DNA of 64,000 bases from Shewanella sp. VB17 (GCF_013248905.1 NZ_JABRVS010000001.1:4402001-4466000); one strand, 5' to 3'; shown: positions 37,832 to 47,900, counted from the stretch's first letter. Notes: generated by a model not told the origin, from the letters alone. Numbers and translations: made by a program.

Positions 37832-38482
37832 ATGGGATTTTTAACAGGCCTCTTCGGTAAAAAAGAGCCACCAAAGCGTCAACTCGATCATCCTTCGCAT
37901 CTAATGGCAGGGGATATGATTTCTCTCGATGACAGTTTTGCCCTTCCTCCTCAACTTCGCGGTCAACAACTAAGAGTTGAATCAGTCAACACTTATGAGT
38001 ATCAGCGCAGCCAAAAAGCAGAATGGATCCTTAAAGGTAATAGCCAAGAGACGCTTTTTCTTTCATTGGATGAAGATGATGAAACTTATCTGGCTTTTTC
38101 CATTAAGATCACACGTGATCAAGTTGAACAACTATTCGATCTCGAGCACTTTAGTGCCATTTTTGAAGAGGATCAGCAGGCTCATCTCACCACTCAAACC
38201 TTATCCGATCAATTATCATCACAATTTGAAAACTGGTTAGGCGCAGAATATTGTCAAATTAATTTTGCTCAATTTGGTTATTTTCATCGTCAAGATTACC
38301 GTGGTAAGAAGCCTCCGCAGGATAAAGAGAGTAGTGGCGAGCCATTCGAGTCATATTTATTACTCGACAATGAAGAAAAGTTTGCTGTGGATGTTGAAGT
38401 CTATGATGGTGGCGAGACTGATGTTATGTTGACCTTATACCGCCCTTTATCAGATATAAGAGATTATTGGCCTGGTAAATAA
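37832..38482 (+). CDS. yjfK: YjfK family protein (DUF2491)
   Basis: 216 residues. The second of two adjacent ATGs (37832) is best spaced from AGGAG at 37821-37825. It opens with a short GFLTGLFGKKEPP, then a strand-rich globular part (ILKGNSQETLFLSLDED, FAVDVEVYDGG, VMLTLYRPL). Size and position agree with E. coli YjfK (219 residues). Function unknown; probably works at the membrane with the PspA homologue. Confidence 0.78.
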   Translation: MGFLTGLFGKKEPPKRQLDHPSHLMAGDMISLDDSFALPPQLRGQQLRVESVNTYEYQRSQKAEWILKGNSQETLFLSLDEDDETYLAFSIKITRDQVEQLFDLEHFSAIFEEDQQAHLTTQTLSDQLSSQFENWLGAEYCQINFAQFGYFHRQDYRGKKPPQDKESSGEPFESYLLLDNEEKFAVDVEVYDGGETDVMLTLYRPLSDIRDYWPGK

Positions 38483-38525
38483 TGACTCAATATTTAGCGA
38501 TCATATTAATCTCAAAGGTAACCGA

Positions 38526-38858
38526 ATGACGAAACAAAAACACTCATTACCTGCACAATGGTTACAAAACCAGCAAGCAGCTAAGGCAACTCAGGTGGCT
38601 TTTGATCTTGATGAAAAGTTTCAATACTCAATCCGTAAAGCCGCATTAGATTCAGGGTTTAGCCCATCGGATCAAATCCGCACCATTCTAGGACTATCAG
38701 TCACCAAGCGCCCTAAACGTCCTAGGCTAACCGTCTCTCTTAGCCTTGAAGATTATGCCCAACTAGCAGTGAAATATCATTTATTAGCTGAAGAACAACT
38801 TGAAATAAAAAAGCGCGTTTTAGATGACTTGATCCACTTTGGAGACAAAAACGAGTAG
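38526..38858 (+). CDS. small protein with two ribbon-helix-helix-like units
   Basis: 110 residues, basic. Two strand-helix-helix units are visible: TQVAFDLDEKFQYSIRKAAL with SPSDQIRTILGL (about 22-58), and RLTVSLSLEDYAQLAVKYHL with EIKKRVLDDLI (about 64-105). RHH proteins bind palindromic DNA as dimers; a tandem chain would form the dimer internally. It lies inside the operon whose promoter holds the GACATAWTATGTC palindromes, so it is my leading candidate for their ligand. That is inference. The family has no name I can give. Confidence 0.6.
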   Translation: MTKQKHSLPAQWLQNQQAAKATQVAFDLDEKFQYSIRKAALDSGFSPSDQIRTILGLSVTKRPKRPRLTVSLSLEDYAQLAVKYHLLAEEQLEIKKRVLDDLIHFGDKNE

Positions 38859-38914
38859 ACTCTATCTCAAAGATAAATTAGATAGCTAAACTCATAAAAC
38901 AATCGGATGTTATC

Positions 38915-39718
38915 ATGGCTGAGATAAAAAAATGGTTACCCAATACAGACAATGAGCTGACCCCTTTTCAACTGGCCATGATGGTACTTTCACTTCTTTC
39001 AGTCATTGTCGTCCTAATACTGAGTTTTGCTAAATTAGACCAAGAAACGAAACGATTACTCACGATTATAGACTTTAGTATCTGCTTCATATTTCTCAGT
39101 CATTTCTTTTACGGCCTCGTCCGATCTGACAACAAAATGCATTACATTCGACATAACTGGATAGACTTTATTGCCAGCATCCCTTTGATTGAACCATTAA
39201 GATTTGCCCGATTGTTTCAAATTTTACGAGTCATACGTCTTATTCGTATGGCCCAATCCTTTATCATTCCCATCATTAAACAACGAAGACAAGCCACATT
39301 AGCCAGCCTATTAGTCGCTATGGTCACCATATTAACCTTCTCATCCGTGTTAATCTTAATTGTAGAAAACGGCATACCCAATGCAAATATACAAACCGCT
39401 GAAGATGCAATCTGGTGGGCATTGGTCACCATATCCACTGTAGGTTATGGTGATTATTACCCTGTAACAACAGCTGGTCACGTCATCGGTGGCGTGGTTA
39501 TCGTTTGCGGCGTCAGTTTTTTTGGTGTCATATCTGGTTATATGGCTTCGCTTTTTATCGCCCCTGATGAAGCCGAAAAACTCGAAACACAAAGCAAGGA
39601 GATCCGCTCAGAGCTCCATGAAGCTTTAGACAGAATGGAAATCAATCAAACCATGCTCATAAAGCAGATCGCTGAACTTCAACATGAGCTTAAACAACAA
39701 AATACACTAAATAAATAA
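38915..39718 (+). CDS. voltage-gated-type potassium channel
   Basis: 267 residues. Four hydrophobic segments lead to an S4-like helix with spaced arginines (RFARLFQILRVIRLIRMAQS). Then comes the pore: WWALVTISTVGYGDYYPVTT, with the K+ filter TVGYGD. The tail (about 225-265) is a coiled coil. It is a six-helix Kv/Kch-like subunit that would form a tetramer in the inner membrane. It is the last gene of the PspA block, so membrane potential control during envelope stress is a natural guess. It ends four bases from the stop of convergent ygiF. Confidence 0.9.
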   Translation: MAEIKKWLPNTDNELTPFQLAMMVLSLLSVIVVLILSFAKLDQETKRLLTIIDFSICFIFLSHFFYGLVRSDNKMHYIRHNWIDFIASIPLIEPLRFARLFQILRVIRLIRMAQSFIIPIIKQRRQATLASLLVAMVTILTFSSVLILIVENGIPNANIQTAEDAIWWALVTISTVGYGDYYPVTTAGHVIGGVVIVCGVSFFGVISGYMASLFIAPDEAEKLETQSKEIRSELHEALDRMEINQTMLIKQIAELQHELKQQNTLNK

Positions 39719-39722
39719 TAAA

Positions 39723-41219
39723 TTAACGCCAATAAGGCACATTGTTTAACGCAGCAGTTCTAGTGTGTTCCATGGCCGATAGCAGACTCTCTTCTTCATC
39801 GGCTAACCATGGCTCAATAGCCGTCATGTTAGCCTGCTTTGACAACTGACGATAGGCTAATAACCGTTGACTACGAAGCAGTAGCCTGTTCCAAGGTGCT
39901 GTAAACAATTCTTTTGCTTTGGTTGAGTAAAACGCACCATAGGTAATACCAACACAAAGATTTTCCTCGGATGCCTGAACGAAAGCTAACAGCTCATCAC
40001 AGCTTAAATCTCCACTTAATGGCACTGAACGGAGCACCTCTAACCAAGATGATTCTTGTATTTGATCAGCAAAATCTTGTAAAATAACGTCGTTATCTAT
40101 GAATTTTTCACCTGATTTAAGTGCAAATAACAACTCAACTAATGCCAACTGCAAACAACCGTAGTCCAGACTTTGCAACATTGTCTCAATTCGGAGTCGA
40201 ATATCTACCTGCTCTAATTGCGCGAGTATCTGATAATTTAACGGTTCATGCTGAATTGCTTTGTGATTAAGTGAGCCCTTATCATGTAAAAAGTTGACAT
40301 AATTTAGCTCTGTTTCAACCAAATGCAGATGCCCTTCTATGCAGTCGAACCATGCCTTAAACACTGTATTCATCACGTTAAATTGAAGCAAAACACATCT
40401 CAGTAAACGCAAGCAAATTCGCAGTCGAACACAAAGCTCAAACGCTTGTTTATCTAGGATAAATACCGACTCTACAATCATCGCTTCCAACAACTGCCAT
40501 TGCTCAAGACCTGTGCTGATAAGCGTAATTAATGCCTGTTGTAAGTCATGCTCTGGTTTTAGAGGCATAAATGTTAAAGCCGCTAAACTTAATGGACCTG
40601 CTTGCTCAGCTAAGCGATAGCCTCGCTGAGCTTTACTGGCTTGCCCCAACCTAACAGGCACATGTTCAGCCACTTGCAACCCAATATGGATCAAAGATGC
40701 GGCTTCACCTTTGAGCAATTCAAACTCTAACTCACATATGGGTTCAGTTATCAATTCTCCCGCGATTTCAACCTCTATTTTCCCCATATCTAATGCAACC
40801 TCGATAAGACTTTCACCAACCGATATATGCCAAGTACGCCTTAAAAAATGAGTATTGAATAAACAGGTTAACCCTGACTGAAGTGATGAAATATCCGCCA
40901 CCTTTGGCCATATTTTTTCAGGAAAAAGTTTAAGGATAGGAAAATTTTGCTCTATATCGACATTAAATTCTGGACGTGAATGTATGCCGCCAACGACAGT
41001 GCCTGCTGTTTTTATGGTTTGCTCTAAGGCACCATCACAACCCCGAACTCTGAGTCCCATGTCCCAGCGTCTAAGCTGAATATCTGCTGTATCAAAATAA
41101 GCATTGGTTAACTTTCGGCCCCATTGAAACTCGCAATTTTCAAGGTTATCAAATAACTGAATTAATGCTTCTTCTTGTTCTACTTGAAAAAACAACTTAA
41201 GTTCTATTTCAGCATCCAT
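39723..41219 (-). CDS. ygiF: CYTH-CHAD inorganic triphosphatase
   Basis: 498 residues. Residues 1-200 are a CYTH domain with the EIELKL opening, LRVRG and later paired Glu residues that bind metal and triphosphate. Residues about 220-498 are a CHAD helical domain, which binds polyphosphate. In E. coli YgiF hydrolyses inorganic triphosphate and its gene adjoins glnE. Here it lies 7.2 kb upstream of glnE on the same strand, with the PspA block between. No close terminator separates it from the convergent channel gene. Confidence 0.9.
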   Translation of the reverse strand: MDAEIELKLFFQVEQEEALIQLFDNLENCEFQWGRKLTNAYFDTADIQLRRWDMGLRVRGCDGALEQTIKTAGTVVGGIHSRPEFNVDIEQNFPILKLFPEKIWPKVADISSLQSGLTCLFNTHFLRRTWHISVGESLIEVALDMGKIEVEIAGELITEPICELEFELLKGEAASLIHIGLQVAEHVPVRLGQASKAQRGYRLAEQAGPLSLAALTFMPLKPEHDLQQALITLISTGLEQWQLLEAMIVESVFILDKQAFELCVRLRICLRLLRCVLLQFNVMNTVFKAWFDCIEGHLHLVETELNYVNFLHDKGSLNHKAIQHEPLNYQILAQLEQVDIRLRIETMLQSLDYGCLQLALVELLFALKSGEKFIDNDVILQDFADQIQESSWLEVLRSVPLSGDLSCDELLAFVQASEENLCVGITYGAFYSTKAKELFTAPWNRLLLRSQRLLAYRQLSKQANMTAIEPWLADEEESLLSAMEHTRTAALNNVPYWR

Positions 41220-41331
41220 CGGTCACTCGCTCACTTTATTTGCTAATATTGAATAGAATATCAGACTTACATTTGAGAAGTGTCATCAAAAATTCACTAA
41301 AGTTTAATTATACCGTCGCCTGATCGGCTTG

Positions 41332-41389
41332 ATGTCATATTACTGTCATAAACTCACCGTAGGATTGCGGCTTGCAGTTCAGATATAAT
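41332..41389 (+). promoter_or_regulatory. PhoB-box-like promoter of the DUF47-pit operon
   Basis: ATGTCAT and CTGTCAT are direct repeats spaced 11 bases apart (41332-41349), the geometry of a Pho box. A TATAAT follows at 41384-41389. The two downstream genes move phosphate, which fits, although the box sits somewhat further from the -10 than usual. Confidence 0.55.
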
Positions 41390-41506
41390 TCTTTAGAATG
41401 AAAACTGTGAGTTTTAATATGAAAACACAGTTTCAATACGCGGCCGCTTGAGTTAACATGCGCCCGCTTTTTCCAACAATGGAATCACCTAAATAGGTAC
41501 ACGGCA

Positions 41507-42187
41507 ATGCCAGTAAATTCTATTTTGGGCGTGTTTGCAAAATCGCCAATCAAGCCTCTACAAAAGCACATCGATAAAGTGCACCAATGTGCATCGATCT
41601 TAGTGCCATTTTTTGATGCCACCGTCACAGGCAACTGGGACAGTGCAATTGAACTACGTAGGCAAATCAGCACTACAGAAAGGGAAGCGGATTCACTAAA
41701 ACGTGAAATACGCCTCACTCTACCTGGTGGCTTATTTATGCCTGTCGAACGAACCGATTTACTGGAGCTTCTTACTCAACAAGATAAGATCGCTAACAAA
41801 GCGAAAGACATATCAGGTCGTATCATCGGCCGTAAACTTCTGATCCCTGAAGCGATTCAAGAACCTTTTAAAGCGTACTTGCAGCGCTGTCTAGATGCAG
41901 TTGTTCAAGCAAAACAGGCAATTAACGAACTCGATGACCTATTAGAAACAGGTTTCAGAGGCCGTGAAGTTGACTTGGTTGCAAAAATGATTGTCGAACT
42001 CGATAAAATCGAGGAAGATACCGATGATCTTCAAATCAAGATCCGTCGTCAGTTGTTCGCTATCGAAAATGATATGAACCCTATAGACGTGATGTTTCTC
42101 TATAAAATCATTGAGTGGGTTGGCGATTTAGCAGATCTTGCTGAACGTGTCGGTTCTCGCTTAGAGCTAATGTTAGCTCGCGTCTAA
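41507..42187 (+). CDS. DUF47 (PhoU-like) phosphate transport accessory protein
   Basis: 226 residues, all helical, in the DUF47/TIGR00153 family (SILGVFAKSPIKPLQKHI, LRRQISTTEREADSLKR, EEDTDDLQIKIRRQLF). Members pair with Pit transporters and are thought to modulate them. The pit gene follows after 23 bases, so they are cotranscribed. Confidence 0.9.
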   Translation: MPVNSILGVFAKSPIKPLQKHIDKVHQCASILVPFFDATVTGNWDSAIELRRQISTTEREADSLKREIRLTLPGGLFMPVERTDLLELLTQQDKIANKAKDISGRIIGRKLLIPEAIQEPFKAYLQRCLDAVVQAKQAINELDDLLETGFRGREVDLVAKMIVELDKIEEDTDDLQIKIRRQLFAIENDMNPIDVMFLYKIIEWVGDLADLAERVGSRLELMLARV

Positions 42188-42210
42188 AATACAGTTATCA
42201 AGGTAACAAC

Positions 42211-43479
42211 ATGGTTGATGTATTAGTCACCAACGGCCCAATGCTTATTTCAATTGCGGCCGCATTTGGTTTTTTAATGGCATGGGGTATTGGTGCAAAC
42301 GATGTAGCCAATGCAATGGGAACTTCTGTAGGTTCTAACGCTATTACGATTAAACAAGCGATCATCATCGCGATGATTTTTGAATTTGCTGGCGCATATT
42401 TAGCCGGCGGTGAAGTAACCAGTACCATACGTAAAGGCATTATAGACTCAGCATATTTTGTTGATTCTCCTGAATTACTCGTATATGGCATGATATCCGC
42501 GCTACTTGCCGCTGGGATCTGGCTGATTCTAGCATCAGCATTAGGCTGGCCAGTGTCTACAACTCACTCTATTATTGGTGCGATTGTAGGGTTTGCCGCT
42601 GTGGGTGTCGGTGCAGATGCCGTTGAATGGTCTAAGGTTGCCGGTATTATAGGATCTTGGGTAGTGACACCCGCGATATCTGGCTTTATCGCATTTATGA
42701 TATTCCAAAGTGTACAAAAGCTCATATTTGATACCGATAATCCCCTGCAAAATGCTAAACGTTACGTCCCTTTTTATATGGCACTTGCCGGCTTTATCAT
42801 GTCATTGGTCACCATTAAGAAAGGACTTAAACATCTCGGTTTGCATTTTAGTAATGTTGAAGCCTATTCACTTGCGATCGGCATCGCCATTGTGATTGGA
42901 TTTATCGGTATGTTTGCCATTCGGCGCCTGAAGATAGCCCAAAGCGCTGATCGTCAAAATCAGTTTGCTAACGTTGAGAAAGTGTTCGCTATTCTCATGG
43001 TACTCACCGCATGCTGTATGGCATTTGCTCATGGCTCTAACGATGTGGCTAACGCCATTGGTCCACTTGCGGCAGTCGTATCCGTTGTTAACAGTGGTGG
43101 CGAAATTAACAGCGTAGCGCCACTTGAATGGTGGATCTTACCTCTAGGAGCCATTGGAATAGTCATGGGTCTGGCCCTCTTTGGCAAACGCGTTATGCAA
43201 ACGATAGGGACAAACATTACTCATCTAACACCGAGTCGTGGTTTTGCTGCAGAGCTTGCTGCTGCTTCTACCGTTGTTATCGCATCAGGAACAGGCCTGC
43301 CGATTTCGACGACACAAACACTCGTAGGGGCCGTATTAGGCGTCGGAATGGCTCGCGGTATTGCAGCCATTAACATGGGTGTTGTTAGAAATATTGTTGT
43401 TTCTTGGGTCGTTACCTTACCCGCAGGTGCTGCTTTATCCATTGTGTTTTTCTTCATCATTAAGGCAATATTTAGCTAA
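42211..43479 (+). CDS. pit: inorganic phosphate transporter, PiT family
   Basis: 422 residues and about ten membrane helices. The two PiT signature repeats are seen: AWGIGANDVANAMGTSVGS near residue 25 and AHGSNDVANAIGPLAAV near 270, plus GWPVSTTHSIIGAIVGF and GLPISTTQTLVGAVLG. It carries phosphate or metal-phosphate with protons or sodium across the inner membrane. It forms an operon with DUF47 behind a PhoB-like box. Confidence 0.95.
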   Translation: MVDVLVTNGPMLISIAAAFGFLMAWGIGANDVANAMGTSVGSNAITIKQAIIIAMIFEFAGAYLAGGEVTSTIRKGIIDSAYFVDSPELLVYGMISALLAAGIWLILASALGWPVSTTHSIIGAIVGFAAVGVGADAVEWSKVAGIIGSWVVTPAISGFIAFMIFQSVQKLIFDTDNPLQNAKRYVPFYMALAGFIMSLVTIKKGLKHLGLHFSNVEAYSLAIGIAIVIGFIGMFAIRRLKIAQSADRQNQFANVEKVFAILMVLTACCMAFAHGSNDVANAIGPLAAVVSVVNSGGEINSVAPLEWWILPLGAIGIVMGLALFGKRVMQTIGTNITHLTPSRGFAAELAAASTVVIASGTGLPISTTQTLVGAVLGVGMARGIAAINMGVVRNIVVSWVVTLPAGAALSIVFFFIIKAIFS

Positions 43480-43511
43480 TTTCAACCTTCAAGATAAACA
43501 TGATAATGAAC

Positions 43512-43540
43512 AAGGGAAACCCTATCGGTTTCCCTTTTTT
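43512..43540 (+). terminator. terminator of the DUF47-pit operon
   Basis: AAGGGAAACC / GGTTTCCCTT 10-bp stem, loop CTATC, then a T tract. Confidence 0.88.
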
Positions 43541-43710
43541 AATACCTCCATTTAAACGACTTCAATCCCTTCTAATGCGTGTTTGTATAACATTAAATTT
43601 TGCCATAAATTAAGTTTGGTTAACCTCTGCGGCAAATCTTGCATCTAACCCTTGCAAAAAGCTCAGCAAATCCATAGCATGTTGCTATATTTTGTTGATG
43701 AGAATTTATA

Positions 43711-44286
43711 GTGTTAAGAATCCTTGCTCTAGTGGGACTGATATTTCTCTCCCCAAGCCTCTTGGCTGCAGGCCAAACCCGTTATATCTCAGATGAAGTC
43801 TACTTGTTTCTTCATGGTGGTCCAGGCACACAATACCGTATTCTAGGCAGTATTGAAGCTGGACAAGAAATTTCAGTGTTAAATGAAACTGAAGGAGATT
43901 TTTCTAAAATCATCGATCATAAAGGCCGTGAAGGTTGGATTGAAACGAAGATGATTAGTGCCCAGAAAAGCTTACGTATGCAGCTGCCGGAAGTGCAAGC
44001 TCAATTAGCTGAGGCTAAAGAAGAACTAGCGCAAACAGTCGACTCTAGTGAGAATAATGTACAAGAGTTACATAAGATTAAAGCACAGCTTACTGAAACA
44101 GAAAAAGCACTGCAGCAAGCAAGTGAAGAGCGCGACAGAGCCACTCATAAATTAGCCAGCATTCAACACAATGAACGCTTTGAGATGTGGAAAGAAGGAG
44201 CCATCATCGCTGGAATAGGCATACTCGTCGGTATCTTTTTAGTTTATTTACCAAGACCGAGACGAAAAAAGAAAAATAGTTGGTAG
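43711..44286 (+). CDS. ygiM: SH3-domain membrane protein (YgiM-like, TIGR04211)
   Basis: 191 residues from GTG 43711. A signal peptide (to LLAAG) leads to a bacterial SH3 domain (RYISDEVYLFLHGGPGTQYR, EGWIETKM; residues 20-85). A coiled coil follows at 90-155, then a C-terminal membrane helix (IIAGIGILVGIFLVYL) with a basic tail. It is placed in the periplasm, anchored from its C-terminus. In E. coli ygiM sits just upstream of ygiF-glnE, so the wider synteny is kept here. Its terminator (44635) is displaced by a MITE-like repeat inserted after the stop codon. Confidence 0.88.
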   Translation: MLRILALVGLIFLSPSLLAAGQTRYISDEVYLFLHGGPGTQYRILGSIEAGQEISVLNETEGDFSKIIDHKGREGWIETKMISAQKSLRMQLPEVQAQLAEAKEELAQTVDSSENNVQELHKIKAQLTETEKALQQASEERDRATHKLASIQHNERFEMWKEGAIIAGIGILVGIFLVYLPRPRRKKKNSW

Positions 44287-44290
44287 ACTT

Positions 44291-44603
44291 TACCCAAACA
44301 ATTTCAAGATGCTCGTTTCAGAGTCCTCATAGGATAGCTGAATCAAGGCAATGATTGAGACAATGGCGGCTCCTTTATTAATAGCACTAACGCAGTGCAG
44401 GTATTTTATGGGAACTTCCACAGGGCATGGCGAGAAACAGCCTATTTCTTCGTGATGAAATATTGACTTCGAATAACGAGTCCATCAATTTCATGAAGAC
44501 CGCCATGGATGGTGGAAATGTCGTTAATGCAGGAGCAATTAACGCCCTTGAACTCGGTCACGTCTCGACATGCTGAATTCTCAATCTTGAGGTCGTTTGG
44601 GTA
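44291..44603 (-). repeat. MITE-like dispersed repeat, copy 2
   Basis: 313 bases with ends TACCCAAACAATTTCAAGAT and ATCTTGAGGTCGTTTGGGTA. It is the reverse complement of copy 1, with about 50 extra bases (near 44494-44542) absent from the 21.5-kb copy. It begins four bases after the ygiM stop codon. The short frame across it is not a gene. Confidence 0.85.
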
Positions 44604-44634
44604 TACACTCCAACTTGGCCATATAAAAATGAAG

Positions 44635-44659
44635 CCAGCATCTTATATGCTGGTTTTTT
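44635..44659 (+). terminator. terminator of ygiM, separated by the repeat
   Basis: CCAGCAT / ATGCTGG 7-bp stem, loop CTTAT, then six T. Confidence 0.82.
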
Positions 44660-44756
44660 ATTGCCATCAAAAAACTCTTGTACACTCACTAAAACTAAAA
44701 AAACCTCTTTGTACCACACAAATCAAACAAATATGACACAAGCAATCACAATAGTA

Positions 44757-44864
44757 TTGTTCATCACATTTTGATGTGTATAATCTTTTTCGTAAATGGT
44801 AGATTGTATACAATACACATTATATCGAAAAAACTTACCTCAAGACTCAGCTAACTGAGTCTTG
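44757..44864 (+). promoter_or_regulatory. putA promoter and structured leader
   Basis: TTGTTC (44757-44762) and TATAAT (44779-44784) are 16 bases apart, with CACAT TTTG ATGTG between them. A 12-base palindrome ATTGTATACAAT lies at 44803-44814. A perfect 10-bp hairpin, CAAGACTCAG CTAA CTGAGTCTTG, lies at 44841-44864. This PutA lacks its own DNA-binding domain, so a separate regulator is expected. Confidence 0.55.
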
Positions 44865-44923
44865 ATAAAGTCTTTTCTATACAAAAAATTGTCCCTTAAC
44901 AGGTCCAAGTGGAAGTGATTACT

Positions 44924-47900
44924 ATGTTCAAAGCAAGTAAAGTTCTGACTGGTCATTATGACTCAGCTAACCTCGATGAGCTTTTCGAAGCTATCACAAA
45001 TAATTATATTGTCGATGAAGAACAATATCTATCAGAGCTCATCAAGCTTATTCCTGCAAGCGATGATGACATTTCACGCGTCACTCAACGTGCCTATGAG
45101 TTAGTTAACAAGGTTCGTCAATACGATAAAAAAGGCCTAATGGTTGGGATTGACGCCTTCTTACAGCAATATAGCTTAGAGACACAAGAAGGCATTATCC
45201 TCATGTGTCTTGCAGAAGCACTATTGCGTATTCCTGATTCAGCCACCGCTGATGCACTCATCGAAGACAAATTATCAGGTGCAAAGTGGGACGCACACTT
45301 AAGCAAAAGTGATTCAGTATTAGTCAATGCTTCAACTTGGGGCTTAATGCTGACAGGTAAAATAGTCAAACTTGATAAAAACGTAAATGGTAAACCCAGT
45401 AGCTTACTTAATAAGCTCGTTAATCGTATGGGTGAACCTGTGATCCGTCAGGCAATGCTTGCCGCCATGAAAATCATGGGTAAGCAGTTTGTATTGGGCC
45501 GCACAGTTAACGAAGCACTGAAAAACAGTAGCCAAAAACGTAAGCTGGGTTATACACACAGTTATGACATGCTAGGTGAAGCTGCCCTGACGAAAAAAGA
45601 TGCACAAAAATATTTCGAAGATTACTCAAATGCTATCGCAACAATAGGCGCTGAGCAATACGACGAGTCTCAATCACCACGTCCAACTATCTCTATTAAG
45701 TTATCAGCGCTTCACCCTCGCTATGAAGTCGCCAATGAAGATAGAACCCTAACAGAGTTGCATGACACACTCATTAAGCTTATTCAGCAAGCTCGTAGTA
45801 TCAACGTGGGAATATCTATCGATGCTGAAGAGATGGACAGACTCGAGCTTTCACTAAAACTTTTCCAGAGATTGTTTAACTCAAATGCAGCTAAAGGTTG
45901 GGGACTACTAGGTATTGTGGTTCAGGCATACTCTAAACGTGCCCTGCCTGTGCTTTGCTGGTTAACTCGCCTATCTAAAGAACAAGGCGATGAAATCCCG
46001 TTACGTTTAGTCAAAGGTGCCTATTGGGATAGTGAGCTAAAATGGGGGCAAGAAAACGGCGAAGCGGGTTATCCTTTATATACGCGTAAAGCCAGCACTG
46101 ATGTTTCCTACCTTGCTTGCGCTCGTTACTTATTAAGCGATTTAACCCGCGGAGCAATTTACCCTCAATTTGCCAGTCACAATGCGCAAACTGTTGCGGC
46201 AATTTCTGCCATGGCTGGTGACAGAAATTATGAATTTCAACGATTACACGGCATGGGTGAAGAACTTTACGACACCTTACTGGCCGAAAGTGGTGTCAAA
46301 ACAGTACGCATTTATGCCCCAGTTGGCGCACATAAAGATCTATTGCCTTATTTGGTTCGCCGACTGCTTGAAAATGGCGCGAATACATCATTCGTCCATA
46401 AACTGGTTGATCCGAAGACACCGATTGATTCTCTGGTGATCCATCCACTGCTCACCCTACAAAAATACAAAACTCTGGCTAACAACAAAATCGTACTACC
46501 CGCCGATATTTTCGGTGAAGAGCGTAAAAATTCCAAGGGACTTAACATGAACATCATCTCTGAATCTAAGCCATTTTTTGCGGCGTTGGAAAAATTTAAA
46601 GACACCACCTGGAATGCTGGCCCCCTCGTCAACGGTGAAGTATTAAGCGGTGAAACGAATAACGTTGTCAGCCCATTTGACACCACAAAAGTGGTGGGGA
46701 AGTTAGCTTTTGCTAACAACCAAGCCATAGAACAAGCAATATCTGGCGCAGATGCCGCTTTTAACAGCTGGAGTCATACCCCTGTTGAAGTGCGTGCCAA
46801 TGCACTGCAAAAGCTTGCAGATTTACTTGAAGAAAACCGTGAAGAACTTATTGCACTCTGTACCCGTGAAGCAGGTAAAAGTATTCAAGACGGAATAGAT
46901 GAAGTCCGCGAGGCTGTTGACTTCTGTCGCTACTACGCCGTTCAAGCGAAGAAAATGATGGCCCAACCAGAACTTCTTCCTGGGCCTACAGGTGAGCTGA
47001 ACGAACTATTCTTACAAGGTCGTGGCATTTTCGTCTGTATCAGCCCGTGGAACTTCCCACTGGCTATTTTCTTAGGTCAAGTCAGTGCCGCACTTGCCGC
47101 AGGTAACACTGTGATTGCTAAGCCTGCAGAGCAAACTTCGATTGTCGGTTTTCGTGCGGTACAACTAGCACACCAAGCTGGGATCCCTAAAGAAGTGTTG
47201 CAGTTCCTGCCCGGTACTGGTGCAACTGTTGGCGCAGCCATTACTTCTGATGAACGAATAGGGGGCGTTTGTTTTACAGGCTCTACTGTGACAGCTAAGT
47301 TAATTAACCGTACATTAGCTAATCGTGACGGTGCCATTATCCCACTTATCGCCGAAACGGGTGGCCAAAATGCCATGGTCGTTGATTCAACGTCACAGCC
47401 TGAGCAGGTCGTTAATGATGTCGTATCGTCATCTTTTACCAGTGCAGGTCAACGCTGTTCTGCCCTTCGTGTACTTTTTCTCCAAGAAGACATTGCCGAT
47501 CGCGTTATCGATGTCATGAAAGGTGCGATGGAAGAGCTGAGCATAGGTAACCCAAGTAATGTGAAAACGGATGTGGGCCCAGTCATTGATGCTACAGCCA
47601 AGGCAAACTTAAATGCTCATATCGATCACATCAAACAGGTTGGCACGTTAATTAAGCAACTCGATCTGCCTGCAGAAACTGAAAATGGTCACTTCGTCGC
47701 ACCAACTGCTGTGGAAATATCTTCGATAAAGGTACTTGAGAAAGAACACTTCGGCCCTATTTTGCATGTAATACGCTATAAGGCTGCCGAATTAAGTCAA
47801 GTCATTGATGAGATTAACAGCACAGGTTTCGGCCTAACGCTGGGGATCCATAGCCGTAACGAAGGTCACGCACTGGAAGTCGCTGATAAGGTCAATGTGG

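Larger units (their letters stand above)
44287..44923. other. intergenic region: repeat, terminator and putA leader
   Basis: Holds the second MITE-like copy, the ygiM terminator and the putA promoter and leader, each described separately. Confidence 0.7.

Noticed and set aside
44509..44736. 75-codon open frame after ygiM
   Set aside because: It runs through the MITE-like repeat and across the ygiM terminator.
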